The notes below the pieces were generated by a model, which saw nothing but the letters and a program-made list of their open reading frames with translations, searched no databases and was not told where the DNA came from. The position numbers were made by a program, and so were the translations under genes. A stretch of 59,269 bases of DNA from assembly GCA_017935645.1 (NCBI GenBank), contig JAGBHF010000044.1, positions 1 to 59,269 on the forward strand. The letters run 5' to 3'. Source of the stretch: Bacteroidaceae bacterium. Its GTDB lineage: Bacteria > Bacteroidota > Bacteroidia > Bacteroidales > Barnesiellaceae_A. Below are positions 26,627 to 35,946 of the stretch, in pieces; positions within the stretch are counted from its first letter, which is position 1; each line of letters begins with the position of its first letter.

Positions 26627-28825
26627 TTATTTATAATCCTGTTGTGCCTCCAACAAGAATACACGGCTGGCATACTCGCTATTCAGAGCCAATTCGATAC
26701 CGGTATTCATAAGCATGCGACCGGTGAATACCTTACCATTAAGATGACACGGTTGCTTGTCGAGTGGCACATTCAGCTCGGTAATCTTGTATGTCTTATC
26801 GGCATCAAGACCATCCATGCGCACACGTTGTACATTCATATTGGTGAAGTGCTCCATCTTGTAGGCAAAGAATACAGCCTGCGAAGTATCGCTACTTACA
26901 TACATGAGCGAGGCTACACCCTTCTTGTCATAAGGCGATACCAAACGGTACTGCTCGCCCAACTGCACAATGGGGCGAATGAGCTTATAATCGGCAATGG
27001 CACGTTTCGAGAACTCCAACTCCTCGGCAGTCATATCCTTGGGTTGCAACTCCATGCCTAAACGACCTGTCATAGCGACATCAAAGCGAAACTTCAGGGG
27101 AACGGAACGTCCCGTCTGGTGATTGGGCGAAGCACTTACATGCTGTGCCATAGCAATTGAGGGATAGAAATAAGACGCTCCCCATTGCATATAAATACGT
27201 TGCACAGCATCGGTATTATCACTTACCCAGAACTCGTCATAATAAGGCATCACACCATAGCCGGCACGACCACCGCCACCACCACAGGCTTGCAAAACAA
27301 CATCGGGATACTTGGCTCGAATGCGTTGAAGTACCTTTTCCAAGCCTCTATGATAATCGATGTATATGTGCGACTGCTTGTCTTGAGGCAGATATGTTGA
27401 GCCATAATTGAACAACTCGACATTGGCATCCCACTTGATGTAGGCAATATCGGGATATTGTGTGAGCAAATCATCGACAACACCAAAGACAAAATCTTGC
27501 ACATCGGGATTGGTCATATCGAGCAACATTTGTGTTCCTCCACGACCATAACGCACCTTACGGCCATCGACTTGCAAGGCCCAATCGGGATGCTTTTCCA
27601 TCAATTCGCTTACACAATTTGTAGCTTCAGGCTCAATCCATATACCAAACTTTATACCATTCTCATGAGCCTTCTCGATAAGATAGTTGATACCCTGGGG
27701 TAACTTATTATTGTCGACTACCCAGTCGCCCAACGATGTATTATCTTTCTTACGAGGATACTTGTCGCCAAACCATCCGTCGTCCATTACGAACAATTCG
27801 CCTCCCATTTGAGCAAAATCTTCCATCATTTGCACCATGTCGGCTTCGTTTACATCGAGATATACACCTTCCCAACTATTCAACAATATATCGCGTTGCT
27901 TGTCGCCACCATGTACCATGCCATTGCGAGCCCAACGGTGGAAGTTACGGCTGGCGCCACCCAAACCTCTATCGCTATAGGTATAGGCCACCTTAGGGGT
28001 AACAAAGGACTCCCCTTGTGCAAGTTTATAATATGACGCTTCACTGCACATACCGGCAAAGAAGTGGTGTACCTGACTATTGTCGCTATCTACTCGCAAC
28101 GAATAGTTGCCACTCCAGCACAATACCGCACCTATCACACGACCACTATTCTCCGAAGGACAACCGTCGAGCGAGAACATCAACTCGGGGTGGGCATAGT
28201 GTGCATTGCGAGCACCATCGGTGTTGCGTATTTCAAGGAGTCCGTTGTTAAGAGGCTCGCTTGTGAGCATTGTCTCGGCAGTCCATGCACCATGCAAGTG
28301 CGATACCCACACATCACCTCGACGTATAGGCATGTAACTTGAGTCGAAACGGTATAACACAACGGGCTTTTTCTCACGGTGTACTACCTCTATCCACGAT
28401 TCGATAATATCTTCGTCATACAAGGCATTGTAATGGGCTGTCAGCTCAAACGGATACTTACGGTCTTTCAATAAGATGGATACATGTTCGCCACGCTCGG
28501 TCGACTCACGACTCACGTCGCTAACCGCCAAGTCCAATGTCATATTACCATCGGCATGTGTTACCTGCATAGCATGAGCAAAATTGCAAGTCGTGCCAAA
28601 GACCGGATAGGCATCTTTATTAAGCCCTATCCAAGCATCATGAACACGATTGCGCTCGCACGCCTCAATACGGTCGCCATAATAGGCAAACTTGAGCGGT
28701 TCACCCTCTCCGGCTGTAAGCATTAGCGATGTGTTGCGCGTAGAAATAAGCAACTCACGCTCCCAAGTGGCAGCCTGGGTGAGTGCCACACACAACAAAG
28801 CCATTAATAACAAAAATCTTCTCAT
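26627..28825 (-). CDS. Alpha-galactosidase, GH36 family
   Basis: A 732-residue secreted enzyme with a signal peptide (MRRFLLLMALLCVALTQA). The GH36 motifs are in order: FVMDDGWFGDK, YIKWDANVE with the nucleophile Asp, CGGGGGRAGYGVM, and FWVSDNTDA with the acid/base Asp. This fold removes terminal alpha-1,6-galactose from raffinose-type sugars and galactomannan. It lies 22 bp after the FAD dehydrogenase gene and 32 bp before the debranching-like lipoprotein. There is no SusC/SusD pair nearby, so this is not a standard polysaccharide utilisation locus. Confidence 0.9.
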   Translation of the reverse strand: MRRFLLLMALLCVALTQAATWERELLISTRNTSLMLTAGEGEPLKFAYYGDRIEACERNRVHDAWIGLNKDAYPVFGTTCNFAHAMQVTHADGNMTLDLAVSDVSRESTERGEHVSILLKDRKYPFELTAHYNALYDEDIIESWIEVVHREKKPVVLYRFDSSYMPIRRGDVWVSHLHGAWTAETMLTSEPLNNGLLEIRNTDGARNAHYAHPELMFSLDGCPSENSGRVIGAVLCWSGNYSLRVDSDNSQVHHFFAGMCSEASYYKLAQGESFVTPKVAYTYSDRGLGGASRNFHRWARNGMVHGGDKQRDILLNSWEGVYLDVNEADMVQMMEDFAQMGGELFVMDDGWFGDKYPRKKDNTSLGDWVVDNNKLPQGINYLIEKAHENGIKFGIWIEPEATNCVSELMEKHPDWALQVDGRKVRYGRGGTQMLLDMTNPDVQDFVFGVVDDLLTQYPDIAYIKWDANVELFNYGSTYLPQDKQSHIYIDYHRGLEKVLQRIRAKYPDVVLQACGGGGGRAGYGVMPYYDEFWVSDNTDAVQRIYMQWGASYFYPSIAMAQHVSASPNHQTGRSVPLKFRFDVAMTGRLGMELQPKDMTAEELEFSKRAIADYKLIRPIVQLGEQYRLVSPYDKKGVASLMYVSSDTSQAVFFAYKMEHFTNMNVQRVRMDGLDADKTYKITELNVPLDKQPCHLNGKVFTGRMLMNTGIELALNSEYASRVFLLEAQQDYK

Positions 28826-28846
28826 AACAAAGAGTTTATGCGCACA

Positions 28847-30412
28847 TTAAATACTATTCTTCAACTCATTCCATTGCTCGGCAATAGCTTCGGCACAACG
28901 CTCACCGTCGATGGCTGCCGATACAATACCACCGGCATATCCTGCACCCTCACCACAAGGATAAAGCCCTCGTAAAGTGACATGCGACATGCGCTCATTG
29001 TCACGAGGTATGCGCACGGGCGATGATGTACGTGTCTCCACACCTATCATTGTAGCCTCGTTGGTAAGGAAACCATGCGATATTTTACCAAAATATTTAA
29101 ATCCCTCACGCAGACGCGATGTGATGTGCTCGGGCATCCAGAAGTGCAATGGTGATGCCACCAAGCCGGGGGTATATGACGAAACAGCCAATGTCGATGA
29201 GTTGCGTCGAGCAACAAAGTCGGCCATGCGTTGCGCCGGTGCTGTTTGTCGACAATTACCATTAACGAAGCAGAGATTTTCCAACTCTTCCTGGAACTTA
29301 ATACCGGCCAATACACCATACTTATCGACATCGGGAAAATCTTCGGGTCGCATCTCTACCACCATACCCGAGTTGGCCCAACGTGAGCCACGATTAGAGG
29401 GCGACATACCATTCACAACCAACTGATTGGGGCCTGTAGCAGCCGGCACAACAAAGCCACCGGGACACATACAAAATGAGTATACGCCACGTTCATCGAC
29501 CTGTGTCACAAAGCTATACTCGGCAGCAGGCAGATACTTGCCTCGTCCATGCGGATTGTGATATTGTATCGAGTCGATAAGTTGTTGAGGGTGTTCAAGT
29601 CGCACACCTACAGCTATGCCTTTGGCTTCAAGGGCTATACCTTCATCGTGCAAGTAATAGTATACATCACGGGCCGAGTGTCCGGTGGCCAATATAACAG
29701 GGCCTCGGAAACTCTTACCACAAGCGGTTGTCACACCCACAACGGTATCGTTGTTGATGAGCAGACCTGTCATGCGAGTCTCAAAGTGTACTTCACCACC
29801 CGAACGAATTATCTGGTTGCGTATATTCTCTATAACACGAGGCAACTTATCGGTACCGATGTGGGGATGCGCATCGGCCAATATCGAGGTTGAAGCACCA
29901 TGTTGACACAAAATGTTGAGAATACGATTGACATTACCACGTTTCTTGCTTCGAGTGTAGAGCTTACCATCAGAGAATGCACCTGCACCACCCTCGCCAA
30001 AACCATAGTTAGACTCAGGGTCAACACGATGCTCGCGAGAGATGAGTGCGATATCGCGACGGCGGGCATGAACATCCTTTCCGCGCTCAATAAGTATAGG
30101 GCGAAATCCCGCCTCAATGAGTCGCAACGAGGCAAAAAGTCCGGCAGGACCCGCACCCACCACTACTACTTGTGGAGCTTGCGACACATCGCCATAGATA
30201 ATGGTATCATAACCATCGTCTTGTGGCAGTTCGTTGATATAGATGCGCACCGTAAGATTGACCATGACAGGACGACGACGCGCATCGATAGAACGCTTCA
30301 ACACCCTCACGGCATTGATATTAGTTACACCGTTGTCATTAAGAAACGATATGATTGCTTGTTCCGACACTGCCTGATAGGGCAATAATCGTAGTTGTTG
30401 TTCTTGTATCAT
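28847..30412 (-). CDS. Uncharacterised FAD-dependent dehydrogenase (COG2509 type)
   Basis: A 521-residue flavoprotein with a dinucleotide-binding motif VVVGAGPAGLFAS near residue 90, followed by a GFGEGGAGAFSDGKLYTRSK segment diagnostic of this conserved family, and a C-terminal LYPCGEGAGYAGGI FAD motif. The first 80 residues form a separate N-terminal domain usual for the family. The reaction is unknown. It is found near housekeeping genes in many bacteria; here it is 9 bp downstream of radA in the same direction. Confidence 0.85.
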   Translation of the reverse strand: MIQEQQLRLLPYQAVSEQAIISFLNDNGVTNINAVRVLKRSIDARRRPVMVNLTVRIYINELPQDDGYDTIIYGDVSQAPQVVVVGAGPAGLFASLRLIEAGFRPILIERGKDVHARRRDIALISREHRVDPESNYGFGEGGAGAFSDGKLYTRSKKRGNVNRILNILCQHGASTSILADAHPHIGTDKLPRVIENIRNQIIRSGGEVHFETRMTGLLINNDTVVGVTTACGKSFRGPVILATGHSARDVYYYLHDEGIALEAKGIAVGVRLEHPQQLIDSIQYHNPHGRGKYLPAAEYSFVTQVDERGVYSFCMCPGGFVVPAATGPNQLVVNGMSPSNRGSRWANSGMVVEMRPEDFPDVDKYGVLAGIKFQEELENLCFVNGNCRQTAPAQRMADFVARRNSSTLAVSSYTPGLVASPLHFWMPEHITSRLREGFKYFGKISHGFLTNEATMIGVETRTSSPVRIPRDNERMSHVTLRGLYPCGEGAGYAGGIVSAAIDGERCAEAIAEQWNELKNSI

Positions 30413-30421
30413 TATATTATT

Positions 30422-31792
30422 TTATCCGAAGAGCAGGCGGAAAGCCTCCTCGACCTTGCGTACTTGTAAAATCTCTATTTTGAGTTTTGAGGTATCAAAC
30501 CCATTGATATTGTTGTGAGGAATAATAATGCGACGGAAGCCCAACTTTTCGGCCTCGAGGATGCGTTGCTCGATGCGATTGACCGGACGTATCTCGCCCG
30601 ACAAGCCCACCTCGCCGGTAAGGCATGTACCCTCCTCGATACTCATATCCATATTGGACGAGAGTATGGCACTGATAATAGCCAAGTCCATTGCCGGGTC
30701 GTTAACCTTGATACCTCCGGCAATATTGAGGAATACATCCTTTTGCCCCAACTTAAAGCCTACACGCTTCTCGAGTACTGCCAAGAGCATATTCATGCGG
30801 CGCAAGTCGAAACCGGTAGAGGAGCGTTGAGGTGTACCGTATGCTGCACTGCTCACAAGAGCCTGCGTCTCGATAAGGAAGGGGCGAATACCCTCAATAG
30901 CCACTGCAATGGCAACACCACTGAGTCCCTCATGATTGGCTGTGAGTAGCAACTCGGAGGGATTGCTCACCTCGCGCAAGCCCTCTTGTCGCATTTCATA
31001 TATACCCAATTCGGCAGTGCTACCGAAGCGATTCTTTACCGAGCGAAGTATGCGATACATATAGTGACGATCGCCCTCAAACTGCAATACTGTATCGACA
31101 ATGTGTTCCAATACCTTAGGGCCGGCTATGCTGCCTTCCTTATTGATGTGACCTACCAGCAACACCGGTGTACCACTCTCCTTGGCAAAACGCAACAGAG
31201 ACGCAGTACATTCACGCACCTGTGCTACCGAGCCGGCCGACGACTCAAGTGTATCGGTGGCTATTGTCTGTATCGAGTCGACAATGAGTATATCGGGGCG
31301 CACGTTGCGCACATGCACCATTATATCTTCCAACATAGTCTCGCACACAATGTAACAGTCGGGGTTGTCGTATCCTATGCGCTCTGCCCGCAACTTGAGT
31401 TGTCGGGCACTCTCCTCGCCACTCACATATAGGGTGCGATAATTCTTCAGTGAAAGTACGGTTTGGAGTATCAGGGTCGACTTACCAATACCCGGCTCTC
31501 CGCCAATAAGTACTAAAGAGCCACGCACCAGTCCACCACCCAACACGCGGTTGAGTTCGGCATTACCCAAGTCAATGCGAGGCTCGTTGGTAGAGTCTAT
31601 TTGCTCCAAGCGCAAGGGTTGCGCCTTTGTCCCATCAACAGTATGCGACACACGAGCCGATGAGGATGGCTTTACCGATACAACCTGCTCGACGTAGGTA
31701 TTCCACTCACCACATACGGGACAGCGACCTATCCATTTGGGACTTTCGGCCCCACAATTGTTACAGCAATATACACTTTTAGTTTTAGCCAT
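30422..31792 (-). CDS. radA: DNA repair protein RadA
   Basis: A 456-residue RadA (Sms): an N-terminal C4 zinc finger (CNNCGAESPKWIGRCPVCG), Walker A GEPGIGKST near residue 97, the RadA-specific KNRFG motif, and a C-terminal Lon-protease-like domain. It aids branch migration and processing of recombination intermediates. The chain is of normal length and all motifs are intact. It starts 5 bp after the stop of the RNA methyltransferase gene, so they share a transcript. Confidence 0.97.
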   Translation of the reverse strand: MAKTKSVYCCNNCGAESPKWIGRCPVCGEWNTYVEQVVSVKPSSSARVSHTVDGTKAQPLRLEQIDSTNEPRIDLGNAELNRVLGGGLVRGSLVLIGGEPGIGKSTLILQTVLSLKNYRTLYVSGEESARQLKLRAERIGYDNPDCYIVCETMLEDIMVHVRNVRPDILIVDSIQTIATDTLESSAGSVAQVRECTASLLRFAKESGTPVLLVGHINKEGSIAGPKVLEHIVDTVLQFEGDRHYMYRILRSVKNRFGSTAELGIYEMRQEGLREVSNPSELLLTANHEGLSGVAIAVAIEGIRPFLIETQALVSSAAYGTPQRSSTGFDLRRMNMLLAVLEKRVGFKLGQKDVFLNIAGGIKVNDPAMDLAIISAILSSNMDMSIEEGTCLTGEVGLSGEIRPVNRIEQRILEAEKLGFRRIIIPHNNINGFDTSKLKIEILQVRKVEEAFRLLFG

Positions 31793-31796
31793 ACAA

Positions 31797-32564
31797 TTAC
31801 TTTTTTATTTCCAATTCGCGACGACGAAACTCAGCGCATGTTATCGCTGTTGCTACAGCAACATTGAGGCTCTCGCTGGTTACTGCACCTTGCGGATAAT
31901 TGGGTATATACAATCGATGTGATATATAAGGCTCAAGCGCCGACGAAATACCATTTCCTTCGTTACCCATTACTATAAGGCCATGCGTCGACAGGGGCTT
32001 GCTATAGATATTCTCTCCATCGAGATATGTGCCATATACCGGCATAGAGTCTTTTATAAGCTCCATAAAGGGCACAAGTGGCGTATAATGCAACACTACA
32101 CGTGCCAATGCTCCCATAGTAGCCTGCACCACTTTGGGGTTGTACACATCGGCCGTCTCGGGCGAACAGATAATATGGCGAATACCCATCCAATCGGCAA
32201 TGCGAATGATTGTACCCAGATTGCCGGGATCTTGCACCGTATCGAGCACGAGCGACAACTCATCATGTAACAACTCTACATCGAGCGAACGTTGAGGCAT
32301 AACATACACCGCCAACACATCCTGAGGAGTAGTTAACTGCGATACTCGCGACAACTCGTCACGCGAAGCCTCCACTTTTACGTCGGCTTGTACATGCACA
32401 TGCTGTGCCCACCACTGGGGTGTAGCAACCAACATACGACATTCGAAAGCGTACAATGTATCCTCTACAAGTTTATTACCCTCGGCAAGGAAACAGCCAC
32501 TCTCAACACGACCCTTCTTACGTGCCAGCGATTGAATGAATTTTATTTGATTTTTTGATAGCAT
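31797..32564 (-). CDS. TrmH/SpoU-family RNA 2'-O-methyltransferase
   Basis: A 255-residue SPOUT methyltransferase. The ATG at 32564 (MLSKNQIKFIQSLARKKGR) matches the usual N-terminal substrate-binding domain; the frame reaches 32606, but the extra 14 residues look unrelated. The three SPOUT motifs are seen: LVLDTVQDPGNLGTIIRIADW, GLIVMGNEGNGIS and IPNYPQGAVTSESLNVAVATAI. It methylates a ribose in rRNA or tRNA using SAM; which site cannot be told from sequence. It is the first gene of the run that continues through radA. Confidence 0.88.
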   Translation of the reverse strand: MLSKNQIKFIQSLARKKGRVESGCFLAEGNKLVEDTLYAFECRMLVATPQWWAQHVHVQADVKVEASRDELSRVSQLTTPQDVLAVYVMPQRSLDVELLHDELSLVLDTVQDPGNLGTIIRIADWMGIRHIICSPETADVYNPKVVQATMGALARVVLHYTPLVPFMELIKDSMPVYGTYLDGENIYSKPLSTHGLIVMGNEGNGISSALEPYISHRLYIPNYPQGAVTSESLNVAVATAITCAEFRRRELEIKK

Positions 32565-32618
32565 ATCGGTGTAAAAACAAGCATTAATGTGCACATATCG
32601 CCACACTTATTCAACTTA

Positions 32619-32650
32619 CAAAGATAGTATTCTTGAGGTTATTATGCAAG
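32619..32650 (-). promoter_or_regulatory. Promoter of the RNA methyltransferase-radA operon
   Basis: On the minus strand, CTTG (32650-32647), 20 bases, then TATCTTTG (32626-32619). It predicts a leader of about 48 bases to the start at 32564. Confidence 0.65.
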
Positions 32651-32718
32651 CATTATAGGAGTATAGCAACAATAAGCATGAATATTTTCGGCATATTTTT
32701 GCCACGAGCGAAATAACA

Positions 32719-32750
32719 GTGGGGACATGTCAACACGACACATCCCCACC
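32719..32750 (-). terminator. Possible terminator after the OmpA-type gene
   Basis: GTGGGGACATGTC pairs with GACACATCCCCAC around AACAC, with two mismatched positions. The T-rich tract after it on the minus strand is short (TGTTATTTC), so the terminator is weak or assisted. Confidence 0.45.
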
Positions 32751-32787
32751 GAGAGATTTATAATAAATTCAGAAAAACGGTATTCTA

Positions 32788-33975
32788 TCAACGCTCACCA
32801 CCAACAATAAGAACGATACGGTTCCAATTGTTATCGGCGGGATAGGGTTGTTGACTACTACCCTCACTCATAACGACAATACGGTCGGCTGCGATACCAT
32901 AATTATTTTGCAAGATTTGGGCAACTGCCTCGGCACGACGCTTGCTCAACTTCATGTTATACTCGGCACTGCCGGTATTGCGGTCGGCATAACCGGTGAT
33001 GGTAACTTTACACTTGGGATTTTCCTTAAGCCATTGTGCCACATTGTATACATTCAGCATCTCACGTTGCGATACAGTAGCACTATTGATTGTAAATGAA
33101 ACCGATGCAGTCAACGCCTCGCAACAGCCCACTTTCTCGACAACAGGAGCCGGTGGTGTTACTTCGGGACAAGGCGGGCACTCAATCTTGCGCGACTGAC
33201 ACTCTTGTAATGCAGCGCGTAATTGGTTGGTGCGGCGGTTAAGCTCGGCAATCGCCAGCTGGTCGATGTAGGGGTCGAAGGCTTTGAAACGACTCTCGCG
33301 GAACTTGAACGAAAGACCTCCTACGACCGATATTGCAGTCTCTATCTGGCTACCCATGTTTACACGATTGAACTGGTCGGCAACGGCTTGCACACGGCCC
33401 TCAAAGAAGAGGTCGACATAGTGTCCCAATCGGAAATTAAGTTTAAGACCACCGGTGACAGGCATTGCCCAAGTATCCTCCATGTCATTATCGTGATGCC
33501 AACCGTAAGCACCACCCAATCCGATAAATGGAATGATAGAGATAACACGTCGCTCGCTATATCCTGCTACGGTGTTGAGCATTTCCCACAAGAAGTCGAC
33601 ATAGAAAGCACCATAACGCATAGAGCCATAGTTGTACTGTGTCGTGCGAGGTGCCAACCAATCATAGTGCAACGAACCACCCATGGCACTCATACGCACT
33701 CCCACAAACGGTGTTATCCACTTACCTACGGCCATGTTCATAGCCAACGTAAAGTGAGCATCACTGTTGTTGTGCTCGGTAAGATAAGTTTGTGTACCTG
33801 CACCTATCGACAGATACCAATTGTCAAGATTACTCTCTGCATAGTAGTGCGGCTTACCAGACACAACCTCAGCTACAGTTACCTCCTCGACTACTACCTG
33901 TGCATTTGCCTCATCGGTAGCAGAGCATACGAGACAGAGAATACTACATAAGTAAAGAAACTGTTTCGTTTTCAT
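32788..33975 (-). CDS. OmpA-family outer-membrane protein
   Basis: A 395-residue protein with a signal peptide (ends TDEANAQ), a beta-barrel-like region to about residue 230, a linker with a coiled-coil-like NRRTNQLRAALQECQSRK stretch and a Pro-rich CPPCPEVTPPAPVV segment, and a C-terminal OmpA domain (residues about 285-390: TITGYADRNTGSAEYNMKL, LSKRRAEAVAQIL). The C-terminal domain binds peptidoglycan, tethering the outer membrane. The NRIVLIVGGER end is typical of Bacteroidales OmpA proteins. It is divergent from the M23-like gene with 246 bp between them. Confidence 0.88.
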   Translation of the reverse strand: MKTKQFLYLCSILCLVCSATDEANAQVVVEEVTVAEVVSGKPHYYAESNLDNWYLSIGAGTQTYLTEHNNSDAHFTLAMNMAVGKWITPFVGVRMSAMGGSLHYDWLAPRTTQYNYGSMRYGAFYVDFLWEMLNTVAGYSERRVISIIPFIGLGGAYGWHHDNDMEDTWAMPVTGGLKLNFRLGHYVDLFFEGRVQAVADQFNRVNMGSQIETAISVVGGLSFKFRESRFKAFDPYIDQLAIAELNRRTNQLRAALQECQSRKIECPPCPEVTPPAPVVEKVGCCEALTASVSFTINSATVSQREMLNVYNVAQWLKENPKCKVTITGYADRNTGSAEYNMKLSKRRAEAVAQILQNNYGIAADRIVVMSEGSSQQPYPADNNWNRIVLIVGGER

Positions 33976-34181
33976 CTCTTTTATGAATTAAGTTGATAAT
34001 AAATTATGCCGGCACAAGTCTATAACAAACCACTGACACCAACACTTTTTTTGTAATTAAAACAATGCAACGTTAATTGTGTTCAATCGTGCGATAAGAA
34101 GAACACATCGTTAAAGAGTTGCAAAAGATGTATCGGTGACAAAAAAATGCCATATCGCCATGTTTTTTCTACATAAATTAG

Positions 34182-34189
34182 TACATTTG
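34182..34189 (+). promoter_or_regulatory. -7 box before the M23-like gene
   Basis: TACATTTG fits TAnnTTTG and lies 33 bases before the ATG at 34222. No clear TTTG is seen at -33. Confidence 0.5.
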
Positions 34190-34221
34190 AAACGAGAAAA
34201 CACAACAACGACAACCAGATA

Positions 34222-35085
34222 ATGAGTAATAATAAGAACACCCATAATGATGATAGCCGGTTGACGACACTCTATCGTCTTATAATAAAACAGATAGATA
34301 ACGACAAAGAGGTGTGGAGTGGCAATATCACACGTCTGCGTGCCATATTGTTGGTAGCGCTTGTTGTATTTATCTTCGGCTTCGGCATGTTTGCCCTGTT
34401 TGCATGGACTCCCCTACACTACATCTTGCCGGGATATCTCAAGCATGACACCCGCGCACAGATTGTCGATAATGCTGTACGACTCGATTCGCTAACTCGT
34501 CAAATGGAGCTTCGAGAGCTTTATATGGAGAATATTGCGCGCATACTCAACGACGAGATTACCATTGACAGCATTACCCTCGATGAGGCTACGGCAGCCA
34601 ACCTCGACTCGGCAAAGAAGTGGACCCCCGACATACTATCAAAATCGTCACCCGAGAGCGAGGCTTTTGCCCAAGAGTATGAGAAAGACGAACGATTTAA
34701 CCTCACCATGTTGCCTACGCCCAATGAGGGTTTGCTATTTCACATCCCCCTATCGGGCAATATTGTCAAGAACTTCAATCCGCAAGAAGGAGTAAATGGC
34801 ATAGAGATACAGGCCGCACGCAACGCCGCCGTATCGGCTGTGCTCGACGGCTCGATAGTAGCCATTACCCACACTATAGCACACGGATATGTGATGGTAC
34901 TGCAACATAACAACAACTTCGTGAGCATATACCGCAACATTGGCGAGAGTCTGCGACAAATAGGCGACAAGGTAACAGCAGGTGAACGTATAGCCCTTGC
35001 CGGCACATCCGACAACAATACCGTACTCTTCGAATTGTGGCACACCGGTATAGCTGTCGACCCGCTTACATACATTGCTTTCTGA
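34222..35085 (+). CDS. Degenerate M23/LytM-domain membrane protein
   Basis: A 287-residue protein with a cytoplasmic N-terminal tail, one membrane segment at about residues 42-65 (LLVALVVFIFGFGMFALFAW), a periplasmic helical stretch, and a C-terminal M23 fold (about residues 180-287). The fold-defining segments ISGNIVKNFNP-like, GIEIQA, GYVMVLQHNN and FELWHTG are present. The zinc-ligand pattern (HxxxD early and HxH late) is not: the first His/Asp region reads NGIEIQA and the last reads LFELWH. It is thus probably a non-catalytic LytM protein, like the amidase activators EnvC/NlpD, rather than a peptidase. It is followed 7 bp later by the CYTH gene. Confidence 0.75.
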   Translation: MSNNKNTHNDDSRLTTLYRLIIKQIDNDKEVWSGNITRLRAILLVALVVFIFGFGMFALFAWTPLHYILPGYLKHDTRAQIVDNAVRLDSLTRQMELRELYMENIARILNDEITIDSITLDEATAANLDSAKKWTPDILSKSSPESEAFAQEYEKDERFNLTMLPTPNEGLLFHIPLSGNIVKNFNPQEGVNGIEIQAARNAAVSAVLDGSIVAITHTIAHGYVMVLQHNNNFVSIYRNIGESLRQIGDKVTAGERIALAGTSDNNTVLFELWHTGIAVDPLTYIAF

Positions 35086-35092
35086 CAAATAT

Positions 35093-35584
35093 ATGGCAAC
35101 CGAAATAGAACACAAATACATCGTCACCGACGAAAGCTACCTACAGGGCTACAGCCGTAAAACATACTTTCGCCAAGGTTATCTCACCACACAACCCACC
35201 TGTGTAGTGAGGGTGCGCATTGCCGACGACCGCGCTTACCTTACCATCAAAGGCAAGAACAACGGTGCATCGCGACCCGAGTACGAATTTGAGATAGACG
35301 TTGACAAGGCACAAGCCATGCTCAACGACCTATGCTCGACCCCCATTATCGAAAAGACTCGCTACCTATACCCTTACAAAGGTCACACTTGGGAGATAGA
35401 CCGCTTTGCCGGCGACAACAACGGCCTGGTAATAGCCGAGATAGAACTCAATGACGAGAACGAACAATATGAACGCCCCCCATTCGTAGGCAAGAACGTC
35501 ACCGGCATAGCCCGCTACTATAACTCATGCCTCACCGAGCACCCCTACTCGCAATGGAGTGCCGAGGAGAAGGAGGATAAATAA
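35093..35584 (+). CDS. CYTH domain protein (triphosphate tunnel metalloenzyme)
   Basis: A 163-residue protein starting at 35093 (MATEIEHKYIVTDESYL), not at 35075, which overlaps the upstream gene. The ExExK-type motif appears as EIEHK at residues 4-8, followed by RQGYL, VRVRIADDRAYLTIKG and EIDVDKA, typical of bacterial CYTH proteins that hydrolyse tripolyphosphate or nucleoside triphosphates. A stretch WEIDRFAG-DNNGLVIAEIEL supplies further tunnel acidic residues. The physiological substrate is unknown. It is coupled with the LytM-type gene upstream. Confidence 0.88.
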   Translation: MATEIEHKYIVTDESYLQGYSRKTYFRQGYLTTQPTCVVRVRIADDRAYLTIKGKNNGASRPEYEFEIDVDKAQAMLNDLCSTPIIEKTRYLYPYKGHTWEIDRFAGDNNGLVIAEIELNDENEQYERPPFVGKNVTGIARYYNSCLTEHPYSQWSAEEKEDK

Positions 35585-35634
35585 ATTTTTGCAAAAATCC
35601 GCCACCAAGAGATACATCAATCAAATCTATTCAT

Positions 35635-35642
35635 TACATTTG
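35635..35642 (+). promoter_or_regulatory. -7 box of tRNA-Ser(CGA)
   Basis: TACATTTG lies 20 bases before the mature tRNA 5' end. The -33 match is poor. Confidence 0.5.
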
Positions 35643-35661
35643 CATCCGCAAATCGACAAAA

Positions 35662-35748
35662 GGAAAGATGCCGGAGTGGTCGATCGGGACGGTCTCGAAA
35701 ACCGTTGTACGGGCAACTGTACCCAGGGTTCGAATCCCTGTCTTTCCG
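35662..35748 (+). tRNA. tRNA-Ser (anticodon CGA)
   Basis: An 87-nt class II tRNA with a 7-bp acceptor stem GGAAAGA/TCTTTCC, discriminator G, D arm GCCGGAGTGG, anticodon loop CTCGAAA giving CGA (reads UCG), a long variable arm (TGTACGGGCAACTGTACC) and T arm AGGGTTCGAATCCCT. The genome carries CA rather than a full CCA at the 3' end. A second copy of its last 18 bases lies at 35915-35932. Confidence 0.95.
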
Positions 35749-35751
35749 CAC
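35733..35751 (+). repeat. Direct repeat, copy 1: 3' end of tRNA-Ser(CGA)
   Basis: AATCCCTGTCTTTCCGCAC, 19 bases, is identical to 35915-35933. It covers the T-stem and acceptor 3' strand, the usual attachment site used by tRNA-specific integrases. Confidence 0.85.
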
Positions 35752-35765
35752 AATTTACAAGACAG

Positions 35766-35796
35766 GAACTACCTTTCTTGGTAGCTCTTGTTTTTT
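35766..35796 (+). terminator. Terminator of tRNA-Ser(CGA)
   Basis: Stem GAACTACC/GGTAGCTC (one G-U pair) with loop TTTCTT, followed by TTGTTTTTT. Confidence 0.8.
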
Positions 35797-35914
35797 GTAT
35801 CTACCAAACTTGTTTGAGTAGATATAGAAAAACAAGGGAAAGTCGCGTAGCGACTCTTGTCGAGTGCAATGATGCAAGGAACCCCGCGGGAGCGTAAGGG
35901 TTCGAGCCAAAGTC

Positions 35915-35933
35915 AATCCCTGTCTTTCCGCAC
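35915..35933 (+). repeat. Direct repeat, copy 2: orphan tRNA-Ser 3' end
   Basis: Identical over 19 bases to 35733-35751, offset 182 bp. No complete tRNA precedes it. It could be an attR-type scar. Confidence 0.85.
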
Positions 35934-35946
35934 CATCTGTAAGACA

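Noticed and set aside
35559-35897. 112-codon frame across tRNA-Ser(CGA)
   Set aside because: Covers a complete tRNA and its terminator; not a gene.
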